NCBI GenBank assembly: GCA_947505565.1 | Contig: CANNLB010000053.1 | Location: 1-8,814 of the forward strand | Source of the DNA: Acidobacteriota bacterium | GTDB lineage: Bacteria > Acidobacteriota > Terriglobia > Bryobacterales > Bryobacteraceae | Reading direction: 5' to 3' | DNA length: 8,814 nt | Shown here: positions 1 through 8,394 of the stretch, piece after piece | How positions within the stretch are numbered: position 1 is the stretch's first letter | Layout: each line of letters starts with the position of its first letter | The notes under the pieces: model-generated | Seen by the model: the letters and a program-made list of their open reading frames with translations, nothing else | Database searches by the model: none | What the model was told of the DNA's origin: nothing | Made by a program: the position numbers and the translations under genes

Positions 1-1684
1 GCTGCCCGAGCAGCGGCTTGCCGAGGATCAACGACGCCCAGGCATACTCCTCTTCCTCGTTGTGGCGCCGCGTGTAACGGGGGTTGCCCGGTCCTATCTC
101 GCCCTGTAGATCCCCGATGCCGCGCACATCCGGCACGCAAACGGCAAAGCCCTGCCGAGCCAGGGTCTGGCACAGTTCGTCTTCGTGCCAAGCGGTGTTG
201 CGTCCGCCCCCTTCAAGCAGCACCAACAACGGGCGATTGTTGCGGTATGGCCGAGCCTGGAATACCCAAGCCGGTAAATACACCGCCGGCGCCGACTGCA
301 CTTCAACGGCTTCAATCGTCACGCCCCGGCCCGGCAAAGTCTTCAGCACCTGCATCGGCCCGTAGGACGTTCGCTCGAGTTGCAACAGCCGTTCGAGCGG
401 TTCCTGACGCGGCCGCGGCGGTCGTTTGAGGTGCATCGAAAAAGGCGTCTGCGATTGCAGCGACTTGACCACGTTGCCCGAATCGGTACACTGCAGCGCT
501 TCGGGCGTCTCCAATTTGGTAGGAGGCTCTTCGGTCACCGGACGAGCCTCGGGCTTCATCCAGCGCAGGAACCAGTTATAGATCTGCAGCCGACTGTCGT
601 ACTCGAGCGAATGCGGCAGGGCCGTGCCGCCCCAGGCGAGATGATCGGCTTTGCCCAAAGTGTTATATAGCTTTTTGAGTTGCTGGAACTCTTCCCATCC
701 GCTGGCTAAATAGTGAGGGCTGTAGGTGCCAAAAAAGTCTTTGTCACTCACACTGATCAGCAGCGGCTTGGGCGCGAACGGGTAGAGGGTATCCCAGCGG
801 TCGAACGCCAACGGACCCGCCCCAACCAGGTTCTGTTCGGCGTCGTCGGTAGAACCGGGTGCCTCGAAATTCGCGCATGCGAAGTTTTCGGTGTTCGCGC
901 TGGCCAGCGCCGCACAGGAAAGCCGATCATCCACCGCCATCAGGAACATGGAGATGGTGCCGCCGCCCGATTGCCCCGTCGTCGCCACGTTGCGCCGGTC
1001 GACGTAGGGCAGCGAAAGCAGGTAGTCGAGCGAACGAACGGCGTCCCATGTTTGCAGCCGGGTCACCGTATCGCCGGTCAGCAGCATTTGGCGTCCGGGC
1101 ACGGAATGCTCGTCGTCCGCGCTGCCGAGGCGGCTCACCTTGCCCGAGGAATCCGGGTAAAATACGCGCTCGCCCTGGCCTTGCGGATCAAAGCCGAGCA
1201 CGACGAAGCCAAGCTGGACGAGACCTTGGGCGCAGCGCTGGTAGGTCGTATACGCTTTGCCCAGCGGGCTATGCCCCATCTGGAGCAGCACCGCTGGAAA
1301 CGGGCCTCTGCCGCGGCTCGGCACATAGAGGTTGGCCGTCACCGGAAACCCTGGACGGGCTTCGAAGATCACTTTTTCAATGCGATACGAACCGCGCTGG
1401 ATCGTCCCGACGGTTCGGGGATTCAGCGGAGTCCGCTCCGGCTGACCGCCGATTAAGGCCCAAAACGATTGCCGGGCCCAGCGCTTTCGCTCGGCGATCA
1501 GTTCCGGCGTGACGAGCTTTTCGAGGTCCGCGCGGCGACGGGTGTAAGCCGTTTGGGCGAGGGCTTTCAGGTAGTCCGGCAGGCAGCGGGAGTAGTTGCG
1601 ATAGGCGACGCCGGGATAGACGCGGCTCTCCTGCGCAGGAAGAGCAGCAGCGGTCGATAGGGCGAGCCAAGTCCGACGAGTCAT
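1..1684 (-). CDS. Secreted two-part alpha/beta-hydrolase, acetylxylan-esterase-like (3' end outside window)
   Basis: Reading the minus strand from ATG at 1684-1682 gives 561 codons with no stop before the window edge, so the C-terminus is missing. The N-terminus (MTRRTWLALSTAAALPAQ) is a short Sec/Tat-like signal peptide with a twin arginine and probable cleavage after A-Q. The first hydrolase domain (about residues 80-380) has the strand-turn motif GFDPQGQGER, a nucleophile elbow T-G-Q-S-G-G-G with Ser239, an acid candidate Asp314 or Asp316 in SVSDKDFFG, and a His candidate His358 in LPHSLEY. From about residue 440 a second hydrolase-like domain begins (PLLVLLEGGGRNT, then CVPDVRGIGD). This resembles large acetylxylan-esterase/prolyl-oligopeptidase-type proteins of Acidobacteria and Planctomycetes. 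The acetylated-carbohydrate substrate is inferred. No clear Shine-Dalgarno precedes the start. The gene is divergent from the GNAT gene. The family is solid; the precise reaction is not. Confidence 0.88.
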   Translation of the reverse strand, partial: MTRRTWLALSTAAALPAQESRVYPGVAYRNYSRCLPDYLKALAQTAYTRRRADLEKLVTPELIAERKRWARQSFWALIGGQPERTPLNPRTVGTIQRGSYRIEKVIFEARPGFPVTANLYVPSRGRGPFPAVLLQMGHSPLGKAYTTYQRCAQGLVQLGFVVLGFDPQGQGERVFYPDSSGKVSRLGSADDEHSVPGRQMLLTGDTVTRLQTWDAVRSLDYLLSLPYVDRRNVATTGQSGGGTISMFLMAVDDRLSCAALASANTENFACANFEAPGSTDDAEQNLVGAGPLAFDRWDTLYPFAPKPLLISVSDKDFFGTYSPHYLASGWEEFQQLKKLYNTLGKADHLAWGGTALPHSLEYDSRLQIYNWFLRWMKPEARPVTEEPPTKLETPEALQCTDSGNVVKSLQSQTPFSMHLKRPPRPRQEPLERLLQLERTSYGPMQVLKTLPGRGVTIEAVEVQSAPAVYLPAWVFQARPYRNNRPLLVLLEGGGRNTAWHEDELCQTLARQGFAVCVPDVRGIGDLQGEIGPGNPRYTRRHNEEEEYAWASLILGKPLLGQ

Positions 1685-1779
1685 TATGATGCGATTAAAA
1701 AGACGGTATCACAAGGAGCCGGCTCCGGCTAGAGCCGCGCACCCATGCCCCTTGAGGATATAGGATAGTTCGTCACCCC
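1685..1779. promoter_or_regulatory. Divergent intergenic region, probably with promoters in both directions
   Basis: These 95 bp separate the divergent esterase and GNAT starts, so both genes' promoters should lie here or within the coding ends. The region has an AT-rich segment near the esterase start (about 1681-1702) and a GC-rich block with a palindrome at 1715-1726. I could not identify a convincing -35/-10 pair in either direction. AGGATAG (1762-1768) might serve as a weak ribosome-binding or -10-like element for the GNAT gene. Confidence 0.4.
1715..1726. repeat. Perfect 12-bp palindrome GGAGCCGGCTCC, candidate operator
   Basis: GGAGCCGGCTCC equals its own reverse complement. It is followed by GGCTAGAGCC (1727-1736), so GGCTC (1721-1725) can alternatively pair with GAGCC (1732-1736) across a 6-nt loop. 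Its place between divergent genes fits a dimeric regulator site, but in GC-rich DNA a palindrome of this size could be chance. Confidence 0.3.
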
Positions 1780-2472
1780 ATGAGCGAAATCCGACTCCTC
1801 GGCTTAAATGATGTCCCCGCGGCGATGCGTTTGGTGGAAGCCGCCGACTGGAACCAGACCCCCACCGATTGGGAACGGATCATCCAGCTCGCGCCGGAAA
1901 GCTGTTGGGGCGCTTTTGTCGGCCCCGTCTTGGCCGCGACCACGACGGCCGTGCGCCATGCGAACGGAGTGGTCTGGATCGGTATGGTGCTCACCGATCC
2001 CGCGTTCCGCGGGCGGGGCCTGGCGACCGGGCTGATCGAAGAAGCGTTGCATCTTGACGCCACCTGCTTCCGGCTCGACGCGACGGCCATGGGCGCGCCG
2101 CTGTATCGAAAATTCGGCTTCGTCGACGAACAGCCGATCGAACGTTGGGAGCGCCCCCGGGCCACCGCGGTCTACGACCCCCGTTTGCTCGCCGCATTGG
2201 CCGGCGATTGTCAGTCGATCGGTCGCCCCGGCCGCAAAGCCTGGTACTTCGGCCCCTGGGTCGGCCCCGGCCTGGAAACCGCTTTGCAGCTCACCATCGC
2301 CCGTCGTGGCGGCGAAGCCATCTATTGGGATCTCTTCCCGACCGACGACGAGGCCGTCGTGCTCGCTCACCGTTATGGCTTTCGGTCCGTTCGAACCCTC
2401 ACGCGCATGCGCCGCGGCGCGGCCGTTCCCGACGTCCCGGCCAGCGCCATCTGCGGCTTCGAATTCGGCTGA
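1780..2472 (+). CDS. GNAT-family N-acetyltransferase with C-terminal YitH/HolE-type GNAT domain
   Basis: This 230-aa protein probably transfers an acetyl group from acetyl-CoA to an amine; the acceptor is unknown. The N-terminal domain (about residues 1-125) carries GNAT motif A: the strand WIGMVLTDPAF runs into the acetyl-CoA pyrophosphate loop R77-G-R-G-L-A82, followed by helix TGLIEEAL. Motif B-like LYRKFGFVDE follows. The second half (about 130-230) ends in a degenerate GNAT repeat, with IYWDLFPTDDEA, LAHRYGF and then LTRMRRG. This matches the two-domain layout of YitH/HolE-type acetyltransferases. ATG 1780 is chosen because it lies just upstream of the first conserved strand (IRLLGLNDV), with AGGATAG about 11 nt upstream. 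There is no signal peptide, so it is cytoplasmic. It is divergent from the esterase and lies 36 bp before the oxidoreductase. The family is confident; the substrate is not. Confidence 0.88.
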   Translation: MSEIRLLGLNDVPAAMRLVEAADWNQTPTDWERIIQLAPESCWGAFVGPVLAATTTAVRHANGVVWIGMVLTDPAFRGRGLATGLIEEALHLDATCFRLDATAMGAPLYRKFGFVDEQPIERWERPRATAVYDPRLLAALAGDCQSIGRPGRKAWYFGPWVGPGLETALQLTIARRGGEAIYWDLFPTDDEAVVLAHRYGFRSVRTLTRMRRGAAVPDVPASAICGFEFG

Positions 2473-2508
2473 TCCTCCGCTGCCTTGCGGACATGATAGT
2501 CTTTGCTG

Positions 2509-3804
2509 ATGTCCTCAGAATCCAGTCGTCGCGCCCTTTTGCAAGCCGCCGGCGTAGCGTACACAACGAATCTGTTTACGGGCCAATCCCGCGGAGCCAA
2601 CGATAAGGTCAACGCCGCGTTCATCGGCATGGGCCGCATGGGCCGAGGCAACCTGGGCATCGCGCTGAAACAGGAAAACCTTCACGTGAGCGCCGTCTGC
2701 GACGTCTATCAGCCGAACCTGGAACTGGCTGGCAACATGACCACGAAGCAGCCCGGCGGCGCCGCCCGGATGATCAAAGATTTCCGGGAGATACTGGCCG
2801 ACAAAAGCGTCGACATCGTCTGCATCGCCACCCCTGACCACTGGCATCCCTACATGACCATCGAAGCCTGCAAAGCGGGCAAGGATGTCTACGTCGAAAA
2901 GCCCACGAGCGTCACGATTGAAGAAGGGCAGAAAATGGTATTGGCCGCCCGCAAGTACAAGCGCGTCGTCCAGGGCGGCACCATGCAGCGCAGCGGCGAC
3001 CATTTCATCGCCGCCTGCAACATCGTCAAAAGCGGCGACCTCGGCGACGTCACCGTCGTTAAAACCTGGAACTACGGCAACGCCAAGCCGGAAGGCATCG
3101 GCAACCCGCCCGACGGCGCCCCACCGTCTGATCTCGATTGGGACATGTGGCTCGGCCCGGCCCCGAAGCGGCCGTTCAACTCGAACCGCTTCGGCGTCGA
3201 TCCGAAAAACTTCTCGCATTTCCGCTGGTTTTGGGACTACGCCGGCGGCATGATGACCGACTGGGGCGTGCACGTCCTCGACATCGCCCGCATGGGCATG
3301 GGCGAACCGATGCCCAAGTCCGTCGTCGCCCTGGGCGAAAAATTCCTAATTAAGGACAATCGCGAGACCCCCGATACGCTCTCCGCCGTCTACGAATTTC
3401 CGGGCTTTCTCGCTCATTACGAAAACCGCATGTTCAACGGCAACTCGATGTTCAAGCAGAGCTACGGCACCATGTTCCACGGAACCAAGGCCACGCTGTT
3501 TGTCGACCGGTCGCTCTACCGCATCCATCCGGAAGGCCCGGGCGAAGTCATCGAAGTCAAAAGCGCCAACAACTCCGGCATGGCGCATTGGGCCAACTTC
3601 CTGCAGTGCGTTAAGACGCGCGAAAAACCGAACTCGGATATCGAAATCTGCCACAAATCCACCGCCACCTGCCTACTCGCGAACATTGCCCTGCGCTCGA
3701 AGGTAAAGGTCGATTGGGACGACGCCAAGCAGACAGTGCTCCAGCCCGAAGCGAAGAAATTCTTAAAGCGCGAGGAGCGCGGACCCTGGAAACTGGTGGT
3801 GTGA
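2509..3804 (+). CDS. Gfo/Idh/MocA-family NAD(P)-dependent oxidoreductase with Tat-like leader
   Basis: The protein is 431 aa from ATG 2509; an upstream in-frame TTG at 2503 would add two residues and is less likely. The N-terminus MSSESSRRALLQAAG contains S-R-R-A-L-L, close to the twin-arginine consensus, so export with bound cofactor (as in Zymomonas glucose-fructose oxidoreductase) is possible. The Rossmann domain starts at VNAAFIGMGRMG (glycine motif residues 40-45). It is followed by ATPDHWH and the family hallmark E130-K131-P132. The C-terminal substrate domain has GGTMQRSG, DWDMWLGPAP and the GGMMTDWGVHVLDIA motif (Asp251, His255) typical of secreted acidobacterial and planctomycete members. 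The likely role is oxidation or redox-assisted conversion of a sugar; the substrate cannot be read from sequence. The stop overlaps the next gene's GTG start, so translation is probably coupled. Spacing to the GNAT gene is 36 bp. Confidence 0.93.
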   Translation: MSSESSRRALLQAAGVAYTTNLFTGQSRGANDKVNAAFIGMGRMGRGNLGIALKQENLHVSAVCDVYQPNLELAGNMTTKQPGGAARMIKDFREILADKSVDIVCIATPDHWHPYMTIEACKAGKDVYVEKPTSVTIEEGQKMVLAARKYKRVVQGGTMQRSGDHFIAACNIVKSGDLGDVTVVKTWNYGNAKPEGIGNPPDGAPPSDLDWDMWLGPAPKRPFNSNRFGVDPKNFSHFRWFWDYAGGMMTDWGVHVLDIARMGMGEPMPKSVVALGEKFLIKDNRETPDTLSAVYEFPGFLAHYENRMFNGNSMFKQSYGTMFHGTKATLFVDRSLYRIHPEGPGEVIEVKSANNSGMAHWANFLQCVKTREKPNSDIEICHKSTATCLLANIALRSKVKVDWDDAKQTVLQPEAKKFLKREERGPWKLVV

Positions 3805-4514
3805 TCGTGACCCGCCGCTGGTTCGTCCCCTCTCTCGCCGCGCCTCTGTTTGCCCAGAGCGGCCGCGATGTATTCCTCCTCACCGGCCAGTCCAATATGG
3901 CCGGCCGGGGAGTCGTCGAAGCCCAAGACAAACTGCCGCTGCCTGGCATCTCCGTTTTCACGAAAGAGAAAGCGTGGGCTCCGGCGATTGATCCGTTGCA
4001 CTTCGACAAGCCGGCCATTGTCGGCGTTGGGCTGGGCCGATCGTTCGCGGTGACGGTGCAGAAGCAGGACGGCCTGAAGGAGGTCGGCCTGGTGCCGGCC
4101 GCCTTCGGCGGGTCGAGTCTGCAGGAATGGTCGCCGGGCGGCGCACATTTTACAAATGCGGCGGAACGGACTAAAGCGGCCGGGGGCACCCTACGCGGGA
4201 TCTTGTGGCATCAGGGAGAAGCCGATTCCAGCGCAGGGCTCGACAGTACTTACGCCGAACGCTGGCTTTTGGTCATGAAAGCGCTGCGTAAGGAGGTCGG
4301 CGACGTGCCCATCGTAGTTGGTGAACTGGGGCAATTCAAGCCGAATTACCACGCCGTCAGCGAGCAGTTAGCCTCGCTCGTCGTGCAGCTTCCACGGGTC
4401 GCTTTCGTCAGTTCCAGCGGCTTGAAGGCGAAAGAGGACGGAATTCACTTCGATTCGGCCTCCTTGCGAGAGTTTGGGCGTCGGTATGCCCACGCTTGGC
4501 TCATGCTTCGATGA
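3801..4514 (+). CDS. Secreted SASA/CE6-like SGNH carbohydrate acetylesterase
   Basis: This 237-aa hydrolase likely removes O-acetyl groups from carbohydrate (sialate O-acetylesterase/acetylxylan esterase class). All SGNH-type blocks are present: the nucleophile block TGQSNMAGRG (Ser31), oxyanion glycines FGGSS (Gly103-Ser105), the W136-H-Q-G-E140 block, and the acid-base pair D213-G-I-H216. The leader (TRRWFVPSLAAPLFAQ) is a short signal peptide with twin arginine and probable cleavage after A-Q, close in style to the divergent esterase. I chose GTG 3801 because it overlaps the upstream stop as GTGA, favouring translational coupling. GTG 3807, two codons later, is equally possible and gives a 235-aa protein. 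An open frame further upstream inside the oxidoreductase gene is not part of this gene, because the leader begins here. The exact substrate is unknown. Confidence 0.9.
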   Translation: MIVTRRWFVPSLAAPLFAQSGRDVFLLTGQSNMAGRGVVEAQDKLPLPGISVFTKEKAWAPAIDPLHFDKPAIVGVGLGRSFAVTVQKQDGLKEVGLVPAAFGGSSLQEWSPGGAHFTNAAERTKAAGGTLRGILWHQGEADSSAGLDSTYAERWLLVMKALRKEVGDVPIVVGELGQFKPNYHAVSEQLASLVVQLPRVAFVSSSGLKAKEDGIHFDSASLREFGRRYAHAWLMLR

Positions 4515-4538
4515 AATTGGTGCTAGCCTGAAATTACG

Positions 4539-5211
4539 GTGGAACAGGCAGCCATACGCACAGAAGGGTTAACGAAGACGTACCGGTCCGGCGCGAACGA
4601 TCTCACTGTGTTTGCGAACCTGAATTTTTCGGTCGCCCAAGGCGAGCGGGTAGCGTTGACCGGGGCCAGCGGGGCGGGCAAGTCTTCTCTGCTGCACTGC
4701 ATCGGCGGCCTCGACCGCCCATCGAAAGGGAAAATCTTTTGCGGGGACCGCGACCTGCAAACGCTGACCGAAAAAGAGCTCGCCGAGTATCGGAATCTCG
4801 AAGTCGGGTTTGTTTGGCAAATTCACTACCTACTGCCGGAGTTTTCTGCCGAAGAGAATGTAATGATGCCATTGCTGATTCGTGGGGTACCGCATGCGGC
4901 AGCGTCTCGCGAGGCGTTGGCAAGGTTGGATGAAGTCGGCTTGCGCGCCCGGGCCCATCACCGCGCGGGCGAGTTGTCCGGTGGCGAACAGCAGCGAGTG
5001 GTTCTGGCGAGGGCCTTGGTTGGCCGGCCAAAGTATCTCTTGGCCGATGAGCCGACGGGTAATTTGGACGAGCGGACGGGCGAGATGATTGGTGGATTGC
5101 TCCGAGATTTGCACCGGACGCACGGGCTGACCTCGGTTTACGTCACCCACAACCCGACTTTTGCCCGGTCTTGCGACCGGGTGTTGTGTTTGCAGAATGG
5201 AGAATTAGCGC

Positions 5212-5219
<8 letters not shown>
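4539..5219 (+). CDS. lolD: LolD-like ABC transporter ATP-binding protein
   Basis: This 226-aa cytoplasmic ATPase belongs to the LolD/MacB group, which powers release of lipoproteins from the inner membrane or related extrusion with a LolC/LolE-type permease. Motifs in order are Walker A G42-ASGAGK-S49, a Q-loop with Gln94 in GFVWQIHYLLPEF, signature L146-SGGEQQRV, Walker B YLLADEP (Asp170, Glu171) followed by TGNLD, and H-loop His204 in VYVTHN. The HxLLPEF-type segment after the Q-loop is characteristic of LolD. The residue before Gln is Trp, where LolD proteins as I recall them have Phe. The start is GTG 4539, 24 bp after the esterase stop, with no strong Shine-Dalgarno. The 3' end overlaps clpC by 8 nt. 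No permease gene is in the window, so the partner must be encoded elsewhere. The ATPase class is certain; the Lol role is likely. Confidence 0.9.
5199..5203 (+). promoter_or_regulatory. Ribosome-binding site of clpC, inside the end of lolD
   Basis: GGAGA lies 8 nt before the clpC ATG at 5212, within the last codons of lolD. It supports that start and indicates that ribosomes can reload at the overlap. It is the clearest Shine-Dalgarno-like site in the run of genes. Confidence 0.7.
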
Positions 5220-7692
<2,473 letters not shown>

Positions 7693-7705
7693 AAGTCAAC
7701 CGAAA

Positions 7706-7739
7706 CTCCGCACTCTAGCCTTCACGATAGACTGCGGAG
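7706..7739 (+). terminator. Inverted repeat just after clpC, weak terminator candidate
   Basis: CTCCGCA (7706-7712) pairs perfectly with TGCGGAG (7733-7739), giving a 7-bp GC-rich stem beginning 14 nt after the clpC stop. The 20-nt loop is large and no T-tract follows, so it fits poorly with a Rho-independent terminator. It may slow RNA degradation, or be chance. Confidence 0.25.
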
Positions 7740-7740
7740 G

Positions 7741-7773
7741 ATGAAAATGCTGCTAGCTCATTTGCTCGGCTGA
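7741..7773 (+). other. Tiny ORF (MKMLLAHLLG) preceded by GGAGG
   Basis: GGAGG (7736-7740) sits directly before ATG 7741 and 6 nt before a second in-frame ATG at 7747, which has near-ideal spacing. The frame ends at TGA 7771-7773, giving 10 or 8 residues. It could be a leader peptide, a remnant start of a lost gene, or chance. The GGAGG is also the 3' arm of the inverted repeat at 7706-7739, so folding would hide it. No downstream gene obviously uses it. Confidence 0.15.
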
Positions 7774-7923
7774 AGCCACCAAGCGGCTGATGATTTATGG
7801 GCCGAAGTCAAGACGCAGTCCAGCGGCCGATGTGGATTTGCGCTTTTGTGAATTCCCCCTAAAGTCAGCGGCTTAAGCTGGCATGCTAAACATTGCCAAG
7901 GATTCCTGGTATGAGTTTATTGG

Positions 7924-8380
7924 ATGGAAGCGACGGAATCCACAAGCGAAGCGCTGCAGGAAATCCGCGTGCGCCCGGTCGAACCAGGCGAGGAAGCCCG
8001 ATATCAAGAGCAGATGGCGCGGCATCACTATCTTGGGGCACTGCCCAAAATTGGTGAGACCGCATGGTATGTCGCTACTTGGCGCGAGCAGTGGGTCGCA
8101 CAGCTGAACCTCTCGGCGGCGGCGCTACAATGCGGCGTCCGGGATCGTTGGATAGGCTGGGGCTTTCGCTCGCAGGATGGCCGACTGAACCGGATCGCCA
8201 CCAACAGCCGCTTCCTCCTCCTGCCCGGCTGGAACCAGCCCGATATCGGCTCGCGCGTGTTATCACTGACCGAACGGCGCGTGGCGGGCGATTGACAGAC
8301 ACGGTTCGGTCATCCGCTGTTACTGCTGGAAACCTTTGTTGACCCACAGCGCTTCCATGGCGGGGTGTATCGCGCGGCTA
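7924..8380 (+). pseudogene. DUF4338 (DruA-like) protein, disrupted by a nonsense codon and an IS insertion
   Basis: ATG 7924 opens a frame whose first 123 codons match the DUF4338 family found in DruA of Druantia and in many proteins associated with transposases. Recognisable pieces are RHHYLGALPKIGETAWY, LNLSAAALQC, the hallmark RDRWIGWGF, then NRIATNSRFLLLPGWNQP and SRVLSLTERRVAGD. The frame stops at TGA 8293-8295, where family members normally have Trp (GDW). The same frame continues in perfect family style (QTRFGHPLLLLETFVDP, then FHGGVYRAA) up to 8380. A single TGG-to-TGA change would explain the stop. Homology ends abruptly at GCTA (8377-8380), where IS630 sequence starts; the expected next residues (N-W) are absent. 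Whether the ancestor was a free-standing gene or the front of a transposase fusion cannot be seen. No other Druantia genes are nearby. Confidence 0.85.
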
Positions 8381-8394
8381 GAGCAGATCTCGAC

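Larger units (their letters stand above)
7693..7923. other. Intergenic region after clpC, no gene recognised
   Basis: These 231 bp lie between the clpC stop and the DUF4338 pseudogene. They contain an inverted repeat (7706-7739), a tiny ORF after a GGAGG motif (7741-7773) and the 8-bp palindrome GCTTAAGC. I see no RNA gene and no recognisable protein fragment. No GC-rich hairpin followed by a T-run is evident, so no classical intrinsic terminator can be named. The left boundary of the DUF4338-bearing insertion probably lies here, but I could not identify a terminal inverted repeat. Confidence 0.5.

Noticed and set aside
713..1456. A 247-codon plus-strand open frame, and a 217-codon one at 859-1512
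   Set aside because: Both lie antisense to the esterase, whose minus-strand frame shows signal peptide, nucleophile elbow and hydrolase motifs. The plus-strand translations are Arg/Pro/Ala-rich with no family resemblance, as expected for GC-rich shadows.
2515..3273. A 252-codon minus-strand open frame opposite the oxidoreductase
   Set aside because: The plus strand carries clear Gfo/Idh/MocA motifs; the antisense frame has no recognisable domain and results from codon bias.
3714..3800. An upstream ATG that would extend the SASA esterase by 29 residues
   Set aside because: The extension lies inside the oxidoreductase gene and would bury the signal peptide. GTG 3801 or 3807 fits better.
7924..8380. 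A Druantia anti-phage defence system
   Set aside because: DUF4338 is shared with DruA, but the gene is broken and no other Druantia component is present. DUF4338 proteins also occur widely with transposases, so a mobile-element origin is more economical.
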